Below are positions 12,198 to 26,300 of a stretch of 64,000 nucleotides of DNA, piece by piece. Each line of letters starts with the position of its first letter. Position 1 is the stretch's first letter. Origin of the DNA: Brasenia schreberi (lineage: Eukaryota; Streptophyta; Magnoliopsida; Nymphaeales; Cabombaceae); contig JAYKKT010000061.1 of the NCBI GenBank assembly GCA_036023115.1, positions 12,087,501 to 12,151,500 of the forward strand, given 5' to 3'. The notes beneath the pieces were generated by a model. It did not search any database. It saw nothing but the letters and a program-made list of their open reading frames with translations, and was not told the DNA's origin. The translations under genes were made by a program, and so were the position numbers.

Positions 12198-12479
12198 TAT
12201 TGATTGAATTTGTGTGTCAAAACAACAAGAAAAAAACCCAATAAGCAATGAGATATGGAATGACTTCACGCCCTCCTTCAATGGAGTCGGCCGCTACTTT
12301 CTTATTCTTCTCTAATCTCTAATTGACCTAATGGCCAGGATTACATTTATATACTCTTTATAACTTGGAAGACAATTTTATCCTTATTTAGTAATATATA
12401 CATTATAACTTAAATGGGGCTTTTCTGGTAATAGTTATGTGGATATCGGATCTCTAAGCAAGTCTCGATTCCTTCAACA
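12198..12479 (-). repeat. Isolated copia LTR with primer site
   Basis: On the minus strand it runs TGTTGAAGG to CAATCAATA and is followed by ATGGTATCAGAGTG (12184-12197), an initiator-Met-tRNA primer site. It is therefore a 5' LTR in minus orientation. No matching 3' LTR or gag follows to the left, so the element is truncated. Confidence 0.7.
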
Positions 12480-13138
12480 AAGGTAAGTGGATGTGGTTAT
12501 TATTGATGAAAATTGGATATCCCATGGATGACTCTATTTCATTGTATTGTGACAAGAAGAGAGCAATACTGATTGCTTCTAACCCAATATTTCATAAGAG
12601 AACAAAACACATTGAAATTGATTGCCATTTTATCACAGGTAGTGTGAATACTTCGAAATTCAAGCTTGAACATATGAGGTCTGAAGAACAATATGCAAAC
12701 ATGCTAACTAAAGCTCTTAACATAAATTTATTGTAAAGATTATGTGATAAGTTGAGTGTAACATCAATATTTAACAAACTTGAGCGGGAGAGTTAGAAGA
12801 CGTGAAAAAGATGGGTGAATGGCTAATGATAGACTGATGTTAATTAGTTCTTTTATATTTGCTGTTTTATAATTTTTAGTGGTTGTTTTTAAAGGTACCT
12901 TTAAAATAGTTTTATTAATGACACTTAGGTAATTCTCATTAGTATAATGTTGGTTATTTAAAGGCGAAACCCTACCAGCAATGTATCTTATTTTGATCAT
13001 AAAAAGGAAAGAGAGAGAGGGATCAACAACCACAAGAGCAGCTGACTGCCCCAATTCTATCTTCCTCCTTGTGGTTGCAGATTTCTGCTGTTTGGGTGAT
13101 AAAATTTCACAGATGACTTGGGGAACTCTGTCAAAACA
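12480..13138 (+). pseudogene. Copia RNase H end with adjoining LTR
   Basis: 12490-12735 reads SISLYCDKKRAILIASNPIF, then [14 protein letters not shown] and QYANMLTKALN, the end of a copia RNase H. A tract TTGAGCGGGAGAG follows, then LTR-like sequence from about 12793 to a CAACA near 13138. The 5' part of this element is missing; the minus LTR at 12198-12479 abuts it. Confidence 0.65.
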
Positions 13139-13159
13139 ACACCTATAATGCTCTGAGAT

Positions 13160-13640
13160 AACATGAGTGCTCTCCATATTGCAAACAACACTTTTATGAA
13201 AGGAGAAAGCATATTGAGATAGATGGTCACTATATCAAAAAGGAGTACTTGCAAAGAAATCTTGACTTGAAGTACATGAGCTTGGAATATCAGTTGGCAG
13301 ACACATTTATCAAGCTGCTTCTATCACTTTTCTCTTTTTCTTTCTGTTTTTGTCTATTTATTTCCACCTTTTTAAACAGGGGCAGAATGGTCAAATGGCT
13401 AGATATTCTAGCTGTTGGATATTTCCGACGGCTAGAATGACTAGCTGTTGCAGGCTAATCTGGCCCCTTTGTTGATGCTTATTAGCCAATTTAATGGCTG
13501 CGCTCTTGTAAACATTTTATGGCCCTTAGTCCCTTGTTAATGAACTCTTTCATTGTGTATGCTCATCAAATATTGATTCAGCCGAGTTGTGTGTGAGATC
13601 AGGCATTGCTGTTTGAACTCAGTCTTCACAACTGATTGTA
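13160..13640 (+). pseudogene. Second copia RNase H end and probable LTR
   Basis: 13180-13320 reads FYERRKHIEIDGHYI, then LQRNLDLKYMSLEYQLADTF, again the terminal RNase H block of a copia polyprotein but a different family. Sequence to about 13640 resembles an LTR; its limits are uncertain. Confidence 0.6.
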
Positions 13641-14239
13641 TGAAGTGTGTTTGTGGCGGATGTGCCCTACTTCTTGGTATTACAGATATCTACTTAGTAT
13701 TTGTTCAGTGTAGGAAGTTTCACTGCAAGAATCGTGAACCTTTTGGTGACAGGAGGTCGTGCAAAGGACACATTAGAATGTTAAAAAACAGTCACAGGGT
13801 TTGCAAATTATATCAGTTTAGCTCTAGGTTGGTTGCATGGGTGAAGTTCTCATTCATTTTTTCTTAGGCCAAATTTTTAGATAAACGTCCCTATACTTCA
13901 GGAAATGTACAAGTTGCATTCAGTCAGACCTTTATGTTAGACCCGTTTGGTTCATGCTATTTATATCTGTACTTCGACTGCATATCCAACTTGTTAGATG
14001 GATAAAACTTCATCGATCATATCTGCCAGAAGCACTTCTTGTCATGCATGATATTTAGTATGAGTTTGTCTCATTCAATTGTGTCTGAGGCACTTGGGGA
14101 AACACTGTATGGCGAACTTAAAAATGGCCTACAAAATTGCATATGTACATGTACATCATTGATGCCTGCTTTCTAGTTTGATGTGTGCTAGTTGTCTGTC
14201 ATATGAAAAGCTTTTTCTTATACTTTTACTTTATTGCAG
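13641..14239 (+). other. TIG: Host intron upstream of TIG exon a
   Basis: AT-rich sequence ending in a normal polypyrimidine tract and TTGCAG. I saw no transposon domain and no convincing further TIG exon. The 92-codon ORF starting at 13589 has no recognisable domain. Confidence 0.55.
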
Positions 14240-14323
14240 GTTAGGATAAGTGTTGGTGTTCCTCCTGCTGTATGTCAACGTTGCTATGATCATGTATTAG
14301 TAGAATTTGGGAAGAAAATCAAG
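14240..14323 (+). CDS. TIG: TIG exon a: ribosome-binding domain segment
   Basis: 28 codons, [20 protein letters not shown] onward, ending in FGKKIK. It is preceded by TTATTGCAG and followed by GTATCT. It starts and ends in phase 0. It is the segment just before the ribosome-contact loop. The previous exon is not in the window, so the upstream intron is at least 14.2 kb. Confidence 0.85.
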
Positions 14324-17300
14324 GTATCTCATCACGTAATCAAAACCATTGGTTTGCTATCTCTTTTATTAAAACAGTTTTGATATGATAAATGTGAATG
14401 ATTCTTTGAAAGACATAATTTGACATCCGGAGGTTGCAATTTCTATGTGTGTGTGCATGCTTGTGTGCATGCATATTCTACCAACTCTCAATCCAGTTCT
14501 TTGCAATGGTTGATGCCTCTGTTCTGTCCCTGGTCCTACGTTTTGTTGATTATGGTGTACTAGGATGGTGTTCCTTTTAATTTGTAATAGAGCTAGGCCA
14601 TTAGGGCCCAGCAGTACCCTGGCATGGGCCCCTTGAACTGGCCCCACCCAACGACTATTAGTGTAGCTGTTGGGAGCAGCTGCTCCTTGAATTGTCTCTC
14701 TCTCTCTATTCTCACTTATAATAAACCTCTATAAATAGAGGATGCTGTGAGCTTTTTGTGCTCACTTGACTTGTTTGGTATTATACCTATTTGGTTTGTC
14801 TTGTGCACCAAGTTGTTGAAGAACTAGTTAAAGTTTATAGTCGTAGTCTTTAATTTTAAGTTTCCGTAATGTAGTGGTATGACTTATGAGTACTTATATT
14901 TATAAGTGAATCGGATTCCAATGAATCAGATTTTGATCCATTGGGATTCCAGTAAGATTAGTCACTAATTAAGGGCATTTGAGTCATTTAAGTTAGATCA
15001 ACCCAAACTCCGCCTATGTAAGGGATCACCCTTGCATTGCCGGTCCTAAGCCTTGATAAAGGAGGAGGGTTGTGTTAGGCTTCCGACAGCCAGCGTAAAA
15101 CTTCGTCGGATTTTATAACATGGATTACAAAAATTATGAGCATTGCTTTGGGGCGTCCCCGCCTAGCGACGTGCTGCAGAGCCCGAATGCAGTAAGAAGT
15201 AAGCAAGGGCCACTACATTTTTGCCCGAATGTAGTGAATCAATTGCAGAGAGGGTTTCCACATCATAGACGGGTGTGGGTAAAGAAGTTAGTCCCGCTAT
15301 ATTGCCGCCCGAATGTAGTGAATATTACAGAGAGAGTCTCCGCATTTTCAATATGAACGGATGCGGGGGTAAAGAAGCTAGTCCTAGATAATAAGATTCG
15401 TATTGGTTCTTAGAATATCGGAACATTATCCGGTAAGCTAATGGAGGTGGTAGATACTATGATTCGGAAAAAGATTCATATTCTATATTTATAAGAGACA
15501 AAGTGGGTTGGAGAAAAAGCAAAAAAGATAGAGGATATAGGTTTTAAATTATAGTACTCAGGTAAGGAAAAGGCTCGAAACGGAGTTGGTATTATCATAA
15601 ATAAAGATTTAAAGGATAGTGTAGTAGACATACAACGATATGGTGATCGAATCATGACGTTGAAATTAGTGTTAGGAGCAAAGGTTTTGAATATAGTTTG
15701 TGCTTACGCACCCCAAGTAGGACTAGAAGATAGTATAAAGACAATTTTTTGGGAAGAGTTAGATAAGGTAATCAAAGGATTCCATAAAGGGAGATGATTT
15801 GTTTAAGAGGAGACTTAAATGGACATGTTGGTAAAGAGGCATTACGATATCAAGGTATTCATGAAAACTTTGGTTTTGGGGATGTAAACAAGGAAGGTAG
15901 GGAGATTTTAAATTTTGCTATGGCATTTGATCTCTTTATAGTCAATACAATCTTCAAAAGACGAGATGAACATTTAATTACTTATAAGAGTGGCTTATCA
16001 CAAACACAAATTGATTACTTTATTTGTAGAAAAAAAGATAGAGCATGTTGTAAAGAAGGTAATTCCAAGAGAAAGCTTAACCACCTAACATCGACTTTTA
16101 GTTGTCGATTTACAAATAAAAAAATGGACAAGGAAGAAAAGAGTGCATCGAGCTATTCAGACTAAATGGTGGAACCTCAAAAGCAAGAAAGAAGATATAT
16201 TTAAACAGAAAGTCCTTCAAGGAGATGTTTGGAATTATGTTGGCACACCCTGTGATACGTGGAACAATATGGCTATACATATTAGGAAAGTGGCGAAAGA
16301 TGTGTTAGGGGTATCTAAGGGAGGTGTACCGGCACAAAAAGAAGCTTGGTGGTGGAGTGAAGTAGTGCAAAATAAAATCAAGGCAAAGAGGGCATGTTAC
16401 AAATTACATTATGCCATGAAAACTAGTGAAACTTTAGAAGCTTATAAGAAAGCAAAGAAGGAAGCGAAAAAGGCCGTTAGTAAAGAAAAAGCTAAGATTT
16501 GGGAGGACTTATATAAAAAACTCAACTCAAAAGAGGGTGAAAGAGATATTTTTAGGATAGCTAGGGCTAGAGATAAGAAAACTAAAGATCTTAATTATGT
16601 TGGATGCATAAAAGATGAGGATGAAAAAATTCTAGTGGCAAATGATGATATAAGAAATAGATGGAAAAACTATTTTTATAATCTTTTTAATGAAAATAAA
16701 GATGTTAGTATTAGTTTAGGAGATTTAGCCAAGTCAGAAAATTATATAAACCACAATTTCTACCGACGTATTCAAAAAAATGAAGTCAAAGAGGCTCTTA
16801 AACATATGAAGGGTGGTAAATCGGTAGGACCAGATAATATTCCTATAGAAGTTTGGAAAATTCTAGGAGAAATAGGAATCACTTGGCTCACAAGACTATT
16901 TAATGAAATATGGAAAAACCAAAAGATACCCGAGGAACGGAGAGTAAGTACACTTATACCCATATATAAGAACAAGGGAGACATTCAAAATTGTGCGAAT
17001 TATCGAGGTATCAAGTTAATGAGTCATACTATGAAATTATGGGAAAGAATTATCGAACGTAGGTTAAGACAAGTATGAAGTACAACACAGAACCAATTTG
17101 GATTCATTTCAGGCAGATCTACTATTGAAGCAATTCACCTTTTGAGACGTCTTATGGAACATTTTAGAGCAAAAAAGAAAACCTTCACATTATATTTATT
17201 GATCTAGAAAAAACTTATGATAGGGTACCGAGGGAGGTTCTTTGGAGAACTTTGGAAAAAAGAGGTATTCCATTGACATATATTAACCTTATAAGAGACA

Positions 17301-20300
17301 TGTATGATGGTGCAAAAACATGTGTGAGGACTCATGAAGGAACGATAGACTTCTTTGAAGTTAATATTGGGTTACATCAAGGATCAACTTTAAGCCCATA
17401 CTTATTTATAATGGTGATGGATGAGTTAACAAAACATATTCAAGATGAAGTACCTTGGTGTATGTTATTTGCTGATGACATTGTATTAGTGGAGGAGTCT
17501 ACGGAAAAAGTTAATAGAAAATTGGAACTATGGAGAGAAACATTAGAAAGCAAAGGCCTCCGACTTAGTAGAACAAAGACAAAATATATGGAATGTAAGT
17601 TTGATCATGTGGTTACTTCAGAGGACATGAAAATGAAAATTGGCACACATTGCATTACCCAAAAGGAAAGTTTTAAATACCTAGTGTCAATTTTTGAGAG
17701 TGATGGAAGAATTGATGGAGATGTTACACATAGAATTAATGCTGGTTGGTTAAAATGGAGAGGAGCATCAGGTATTCTTTGTGATAAGAAGATACCATTA
17801 AAGTTAAAAGGTAAATATTATAGAGCAGCAATTAGGCCTGTCATGTTTTATGGTTCTGAGTGTTGGGCAGTTATTCATCAACATGTACAAAAGATGTCTG
17901 GGACAGAAATGAAGATGTTGAGATGGATGAGTAGTCATACAAGAAAAGACCGTATATATAATGAGGTTATTAGAAACAAATTAGGAGTGACACTAATAGA
18001 GGATAAAATGAGACAACATCGTTTAAGATGGTTTGGACATATAGAAAGAAGATCAAAAGAAGAACTTGTAAGAAGGTTAGAAAAACTAAATTTGGAAAGT
18101 ATTAAAAGAGGTGGAGGACGACAACAAAAGTGTTGGAAAGAAACAATAAAGAATGATCTAGCTTATTGGGAGTTAACTGCTAACATGGCACACGATAGGG
18201 ATCCGTGGAAACAAAGAATCCATGTAGGGGCCCCGTCTAGTATGGGAAAAGGCTTAGTTGTTGTTGTTGTTAAGTTAGATCAACCCTTATAAAGCCCTAA
18301 ACTGTAATTAGGTTTTGATTAAGAATGAATAAGAAAATCTGAGTGGGCGGCAACCATGTGGGCGCCGACTTGCACTTCACATCCTATGTCTTTATCTTTT
18401 GATTCTTGACCAATTCCATATCATTTCATGCACGAATCTACATGTATCAGAGCCTATCGGGGCAGACGGTGGACGTGGTGGTGTTATAAACCAGATTCCA
18501 GGCTGGTATCTTTGTTGACTGCTGAGGAAAAGGGATTTCAGGAAGTCTGATGCAAGTAAGTTGTAATTAGTTAGATATAGAAGTGGACAGGGACATAGTG
18601 CAAGCCTGCATTTTTTGTTATTGTGCAGACCGCATGCGAGTTTCTTGTGATTCTACAGACAGGTTTCGTGCAGAATGACTATTACCTAAGACAGGTTAGT
18701 TGTTCTGAAGACAAGTTTCATGCATACTGATATAGCAGACTGGTGTCGTTCTTCAAATCTGATTGGTATCGTGCATACTGAAATGTTTAATTCTGCAAAC
18801 TGACTTCATGCTGTTGGTTTATGTTGATTTAAGACTATAATTTGAACAGAACTGTTGGTTAAGAACTCAACTCTAAGACAACCGACTATTTGAATGGGCC
18901 TTCTTACTTCAACCTGGAAAGTAATTAGTGAGAACCTTTCCTATTAAAGGTTTATTCTTGTATGATAATAGAGGAGTATATCTACGGTTGTTTGCAACTT
19001 TATATTATAGAAGTATATTTGACAAAGATCATATTCTTAAAAATCATGGAAATAGCAAAGGTGGGAGATGAAAGTGAACATCTTTCCTCTGACAAGGGAG
19101 AGGTGTTTCAGATCACAAATCTAAAGTTAGACGGAAAAAACTACCTTCAGTGGGTCAGATCTATAGAATTGGCTATAATGACAAGGGGGCGATGGGATTA
19201 CTTAACAGGGGACATACCTCAACCCCCGATTACGGATCCTCTTTATTCACGATGACGTAGAGAGAATGCACTAGTTAGTGCATGGCTTATTCAATCCACG
19301 ACACCTTCAATTGGCAACACTTTTATGTTCTTAGATACTGTTAAGGATATTTGGCTAGCAGTGTAGGATGCTTATGTTTAGAGAAATAATATCGTCAAGA
19401 AATATGATCTCATTGAGAAAATTAGAAAGTGCAAAAAGGGAGAAAGATCAGTATTATGCAGAACTCAGAGGTTTATGGAAAGAATTGCAACTTTATTCCA
19501 AGACAAAATGTCAAAGTTGTACACAGGAGCGCAATGAGGAATTTGAAGAACGTAAAGTATTTGATCTCCTATGGGGTATTTTATCAGAGTATGAGGCAGT
19601 AAAGAATAATATTCTTAGCAGAGAAGAGCTTCCTTTCTTGAGCACTGTTTACTCACTTTTACTTCGGGAAGAAGACAGAAAACACTTAGAGAAAGAAACC
19701 AAAATCAGTTCCGAGACCTCTGTATTTGTGAGAAGAAATACTTTCACTTTTCCATTTTCTCGTGGAAGGGGAAGTTATGAACATGGCAGGAGTAAATCAT
19801 CTCTTACTCCCGAAGAAAAGGAAAAATTAATTTGTTCTCATTGTGGAAAGTCGTGACATACAAAGGAAACATGTTGGGAATTAGTTGGCAGACCTTGTGA
19901 CTTTCAGAATCGATTGACCAAATCCTATCACAGCTATAATCAGAATGATAAACAAGATGCTGAAAACAGTGCATCCTCATTGGCAGATATGAAGAAAGAG
20001 ATTGAGTTACTGAAAGCCCGCTTGTCTAATGCACACACTCCATCAACCTCTTCAAATATCGACTCTCAAGCCACAATGACATATCCATTCTCATTTATGG
20101 CTCAGGGTAATATAAGTACTTCTTATTCCCGGATATGAGTTATTGATTCTGGTGCTACAGATCACATGGTTAGTAGAAGAGATTATTTTGGTAATTATGA
20201 GGTGACTCAGGAACAAATTAATATTAGACTGGTAGATGGCTCACACACTCCTATAGTTGAAAAATGAAGTATTACCACACCTTTTGGCATATTGCAAAAT

Positions 20301-23300
20301 GTTTTATATGTTCCTAATATATCGATCAATTTATTATCAGTCTTTGGCATGACTCAGGATATGAAATGTTGTATAATTTTTTATTCTACTGGATGTCTTT
20401 TTTAGGAACTGAGAACGGGGAGGATCTTTGGTCGGGGTAGTGTGAGGAGAGACCTCTATTTTTGTGAGGAGAATAAGGGAGCAACTATCTAATCATCAGT
20501 CATTATAGAGAAACAGAAAGATGACTTATCTCAGTGGCACCAGAGACTAAGACATTTACCTTTATCTAAATTTAGGATGTTACTACCTGAATTTAGTCAT
20601 TGTAATAATTTGAATTTGACTTGTGAAACCTGTCAGAAGGCAAAACATCATCGTATTTCTTTTCCTATGAGTGAAGAAAAGTCTTCTATTCCTTTTGATA
20701 TTATTCATTATGATATTTGTGGTCCTTGCTCCACTACTTTATTGCATGGGTACAAGTACATTATATCATTCATCGATGATTGTACTAGATTTACTATGAT
20801 ATATCTCATGAAACTAAGGATGAAGTGAAGAATATCATCCCAATATATTGTCAGTTTGTGCATGCTCAATTTCAGCATACTATCAAAGTCTTCCGTTTTG
20901 ATAACAGTGGTGAGTTTATGTATCATCTACTTCATGCATATTTCCTAGATCATGGGATATTACACTAGACTTCATGTGCCTATTCTACACAATAAAATGG
21001 AGTCTTTGAAAGAAAAAATAGGCATATTTTAGAAGTTGCCAGAACTCTTTTGATTGAGTGTAATGCTCCTAAATATTATTGGGGTGAAGTAGTTTTAACT
21101 GCAATTTTTCTTATAAACCGTATGCCGAGTTCTTAATGGTAATACTCCATTTCATTCATTATGTTATTCTCAGAAACAATTTCACCTTCTTCTAAGGGTA
21201 TTTGGATGTACTTGTTTCATTCATATCCATCATGGTTTAAGAGATAAACTAGATGCAAGATAGATAAAATGCATTATCTTGAGATACTCCTCTACTCAGA
21301 AGGGATACAAATGTTATGATCCTCTCAGAAGAAAAGTATATGTTACCATGGATGTTACTTTCCATAAAGATACACAATTTTATTACTTACAGGAAGTTTC
21401 TCCATCAGATATACAATCTCCTAATGTGATACCACCTCCACCAGTGGAAGCTCAATGAGTGCATGAAAGGGAAGAAGAGGAGATATCACTTCCTCAGGAG
21501 AAGGAATGACAGGTATATACCAGAGGTGAAAGAAAGACATTTCTCCCACATCACTCAAGTACTCTGGAACAAAATCCTCATCCTGAATCAGACCCAATTC
21601 CTTCTTAGGTAACTGTCCATAATTCGGATAATGAGTAGAGTGATTTACATATTGCACTTCGAAAGGGAAGCGTGAAGTCATAAAATACTCTTTGCAAAAG
21701 ATGGTATCGTATTCTAATTATCCCAGAGAATATCAGTTGTTTGTTGTGAATGCAGATAATACCTATATTCCAAGAACATTTGAAGAAGAACAACTACATC
21801 TGGGTTAGAAGGCAGCAATGGAAGAAGAAATAGCAGCACTGGTACGAAACAAAACGTGAGAATGGGTAGATCTACCATCAGAAAGGAAGACAGTGGAGTG
21901 CAAATGGGTTTTTACAATCAAGCACAAGCGCAGATGGAGGGATTGAGAGGTATAAAGCACGGACTAGTAGCCAAAGGTTACACTCGCCTTATGGTGTAGA
22001 TTATCAAGAGACATTTGCACCGGTGGCTAAACTCAATACCGTGAGAATACTTTTTTGTCATTAGCAAAGAAACCAAAATTGGCCTCTTCTTCAGCCGATG
22101 TCAAAAATGCTTTCTTGTACGGAGACTTACTAGGAAGAGGTATATATGGATCTTCCACCGAGTGCATGTCGATTCAGTATACAACGAAGGTATGCAGATT
22201 AAACAAAGCTCAGGATGATTAAAACAATCCCCAAGAGTACATGAGCTCACAAGGCAGTTCACTAGTCTATTGAAGGCCTTTCAAGTTATAATCAAAGTAA
22301 CTCGATCACACCTTATTTTTTTGAAGAAAAACAAGGAAAATAACAAAGCCTTGATTATTTATGTCAATACGATATGGTCAAGTGACAGTGAAATGATCAG
22401 CGATGAGATTTTGAATTTGGTTAAGAACATCTTACCTCCGAATTCGAGATGAAACAACTTGGAAATCTTAAATATTTTTCGCTAGATTGAAGTGGCCATA
22501 TCAAAAACATGGTATTTTCTAATCCCAATTGAAATATATTCTTGATTTACTATCTAAAATCTAGATGCTTGGGTAGTAAATCCATCGTACACTTCTACTG
22601 AACAAAATCATAAGCTCTTTCAAGTGTTTCAAACTCCAACCGCACATGCATAAAGGGAGTGTACCAAAGGTTGGTGGGGAAGTTGATTTATCTCTCCCAT
22701 ACATTCGACGTGCATATCACTTTATGCAAGTTGAATGTTGTGAGTCAATTTATGCAATGTCCCACGTAAGATTTCATATATGGATGCCGCAGAGCGAATA
22801 CCGAGATATTTGAAATCCACTATTACTTATAGCTTGCTATATGCTTCTCATTCATCACTCGATATAAAAATCTATTCAGACGCTGATTGGGCTGGTTCCA
22901 AATCTGATAGAAAGTCAACCTTTGGTTATATGATATGTTTAGGAGGTAATATTTTATCTTGGAAGAGTAAGAAGCAATCTGTGGTGGCTAGGTCAAGTGT
23001 AGAGGTAGAGTATCGTGTTATTGCTCTAGGCATGTGTGAATGGCTATGGATTATATCACTTTTGGAAGAGATTGGTCTGAAAGACACTATCCCAATTAAC
23101 TTCTTTACTGATAGTAAAACTGTACTTTAAATAGCCTTAAATCTAGTATTCCATGAAAGGATCAAACATATTGAAATTGATTGCCACTTTATCAGGGAAA
23201 TTTTTTTTCAAGGGATCTTCAACTTGGTATATGTTCGGTTAGAGGATCAATTGGCAGATATCTTCACCAAACCAGTTCCAGTCAATTGATTTAAGAAAGC

Positions 23301-26300
23301 TCTTGTCAAGTTGGGCGTTTTAAGTCTTTAAGACCCAACTTGAGGGGGCGTGTTGAAGAACTAGTTAAAGTTTATGGTTGTAATCTTTAATTTTAAGTTT
23401 TTGTAATGTAGTGGTATGAATACTTATGTTTATAAGTGAATCGGATCCCAATGGATCAAATTCTGATCCATTAGGATTCCAGTAAGATTAGTCACTAATT
23501 AAGGGCATTTGAGTCATTTAAGTTAGATCAACCCTTATAAAGCCCTAAGCTGTAATTAGGTTTTGATTAAGAATGAATAAGAAAATCTGAGTGGGCGGCA
23601 ACCATGTGGGCGCCGACTTGCACTTCACATCCTATGTCTTTATCTTTTGATTCTTACCAATTCCATATTATTCCACGCACGAATCTACACAAGTGTGTTG
23701 TGGTTTGTCTTGTTGAAGATCTTGCGAGGTCATTTGTATTTAAGTTTGTGGATATCATTGGCGAAATATTTGTGCTACTTTCACATGGTATCAAAGCCAA
23801 AATATCCGATTAGAGCTGCAATCAAGTTATTCTTCATATTTCTTACTATTGTTGAGAAAATAGAAGAAAAAAGTGAGATATTTCGTTTTACTGGTCCCCA
23901 ACTCTTATCTAAGTTAGGCACGTACCATGAAAAAATATTTTCTCGAAAGACTATTGGGTTTATATTGATGGTACAATTAAAGAGTCCAAATGGATAAAAT
24001 AAGGATTTGATGAGGATGAATATCAATACAAGCAATAATTAAAAAAATGGGAGAATTATAATGCCAAAATCACATGAATTATTGGCTAAAATGTGGATGA
24101 AAAACTTTATAGTAGAATTAGCATGATTGACAATGCCTTTGAGACTTTGAATACCTTAGATAAACTCATTCGCAAGATGATTTTGTTTTTCAAATAAATT
24201 TGATGAAAAAATGATAATGCTAAAAAAAGGTTCTATATTAGTTATGTATTACTATAACAAGTTTTACGATCTTTGGAACCAACTTCGGAGTTTTGACAAA
24301 TTTGAAAAAGTCTAAACTCTAAGGTGATAAAACTTAATGAACTTTATTGAATATTAATCACAAACTTACAGAATGGGCATAACAAAGACATCGGCAACCC
24401 TTTGGAGAAGTCACTGCACAACCCTCTGGCGGCTGTACCTTCTTGATCTTTTCTTACTCTTTCTTAACAAAAACCTAGTGGATATTAATAGGTCTAATCT
24501 AACTTAAATGACTAATATGCCCTTACTAATAAACCAGAACTACAAACTTACAAACGAGTCAGATAGACTCTAGATATGAGTAGAATATAAACTGTATTAG
24601 CCCGATTTATTCTTAGATGCTTTAACATAAAGTATGAACGAGTTTCAAGAATACCTTGACAACCAATTTTTTTCTTTTTAATATGGGATTGAGAGACGAA
24701 TTTGAAAACATTTGATCAAATTTGATGAATAGAAAACTGATACCTAAAAGCTATAAGATCTTAGCCGATTTAGTTATGAAAGAAACTAGATTGAAAAATA
24801 TAAGAGACAACAAAGAAGCTGTTTTTGTTACATCTACTACAACTAAGCCTTTTGGGTACATGGATTCTTTATTCTTTTTTAGAATTCATGGTAAGTTCGA
24901 CAAAGTTTTATGCTGGCTGTCAAAAGCCTAACGCAACTCTCCTCCCTTATTGGGGCTTGGGACTGGCCATGCAAGAGTAATCCCTTATATGGGTGGAGTT
25001 CTTGTTATATTTATACTCAGAAATTTGAAGACCTACAAACCTTCGCATGCAAAAAAATAGTGAAGAAAATTGAAAATTCAAAGGTAATGTAGTGCCTTGT
25101 AAAAAAAGAGTAGAATTTGCTATTATTGCAAGAAGAGTGGATATATCAAGACTACGTGTACTTTCTTATTAAGGAGGTTTTCTCATGTGGTTGTCACTGA
25201 CAACAAGAAGGAAGTTCTATTATCGAAGTTCAAGGCCTACATTTAAGAAATATTAAAGGAAAAACAAGTATCTCCAGGTCGGCGTTATCTTCTTCCAAAA
25301 ATCAAGGTATGCCATGGTTTTTAGATTCCAGTAAATGTTATAAAAACTGTATCGATGCCTGTATCGCACTAGGCATTGATACGCGTGTATCATATCATAT
25401 TATCATATGGTACGATATAGTGTAAAAAAACTTTTTATATTAAAAAATTATTATTATTTTCAAAGATTAAAATTAATAAACAAAACATATATAACATGAA
25501 GAGGCATCCATACTATAACAAAAACATTTCCTAATGAAGTTACGAACAATACTACAAACATCCATATTCCATACCATTAACGTAAATCTACTACAACTAC
25601 TACAACTAAGCCTTTTCCCATACTAGATGGGGTCAGCTACATGGATTCTTTGTTTTTTTTGTAGAATCCATGTTAAGTCCGACAAAGTTTTACGTTGGCT
25701 GTCGGAAGCCTAACACAAAGTCATAACTCACTAGTACAACTTACAATCATGAAAGATCAGAACGTTACAAAGTTACAAATAAAAGTTAAAACAAATTGCA
25801 ATCATCCACAACGTATATCATAATCAACAAAAGCATTATAATCACACAGTCTGGATCACCACCATCACCATTATCATCATCATCATCTCCTCCCTCTTCC
25901 TTTACAATTGGATGTGCCCATCCAAGACCTTCATTTTCATCATTTCCAACTCCAAGTTCTGCTTCGGTTTAGAGTGCCATCTAGTTTTAATCTTCTAAAT
26001 TAATATGGGACTCCTCCTCTTCTACCAAATCATAAAGAATATCAACATTTTCATAGCTTAACGGGTCATATGGCACCTTCCTTGCTCTTCTTACATCCTT
26101 TTGCATTTGTTTATAAAAAAAAGAATATTCAAATTATAAAGAATATCAAATATAATATAGCCAAATCAATCATTCATTATTAATAAGATTAAGAAAGAAC
26201 TAGACAACGACAAACAATATATATTTAGGGTCAAGGTTTGCTTGTATTTTCAATTTGGCTTTATCCATAACATCATATGTATAGGGCATAGCATGTCTAT

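Larger units (their letters stand above)
14814..18442 (+). repeat. 5' LTR of copia C, split by LINE
   Basis: LTR parts 14814-15004 and 18287-18442 match 23351-23689 end to end once the LINE and one copy of its target duplication are removed. Confidence 0.9.
14814..23689 (+). mobile_element. Copia C: LTR retrotransposon inserted in the LTR of D
   Basis: The LTRs are 14814-18442 (interrupted by RTE LINE 1) and 23351-23689. The flanks 14809-14813 and 23690-23694 are both CAAGT. The primer site TGTATCAGAGCC (18443-18454) has lost one base of the usual TGGTATCAGAGCC. The polypurine tract ACTTGAGGGGGCG is at 23338-23350. It belongs to the same broad family as copia B but lies in opposite orientation. 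Confidence 0.93.
23799..25200 (+). pseudogene. Gag relic of element D
   Basis: After the primer site the + strand gives a short gag-like reading ([17 protein letters not shown]), broken by frameshifts. It continues past a possible solo LTR (24330-24640) and a miniature RTE. It ends in a zinc knuckle [14 protein letters not shown] near 25110-25155, where the usual His is Tyr. No pol was recognised. Confidence 0.55.
14662..25332 (+). mobile_element. Copia-like element D, split by copia C
   Basis: LTR sequence from about 14662 (with TATAAATAGAGG at 14731) to 14813 continues at 23695-23785 after copia C is removed. It is followed by the primer site TGGTATCAAAGCC (23786-23798) and a gag relic. 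No 3' LTR was found; the right end is lost near hAT3. The left LTR border is approximate. Confidence 0.6.

Noticed and set aside
13589..13867. Possible upstream TIG exon (Cys-rich 92-codon frame)
   Set aside because: No similarity to the expected N-terminal region and no suitable splice sites seen; it is probably chance.
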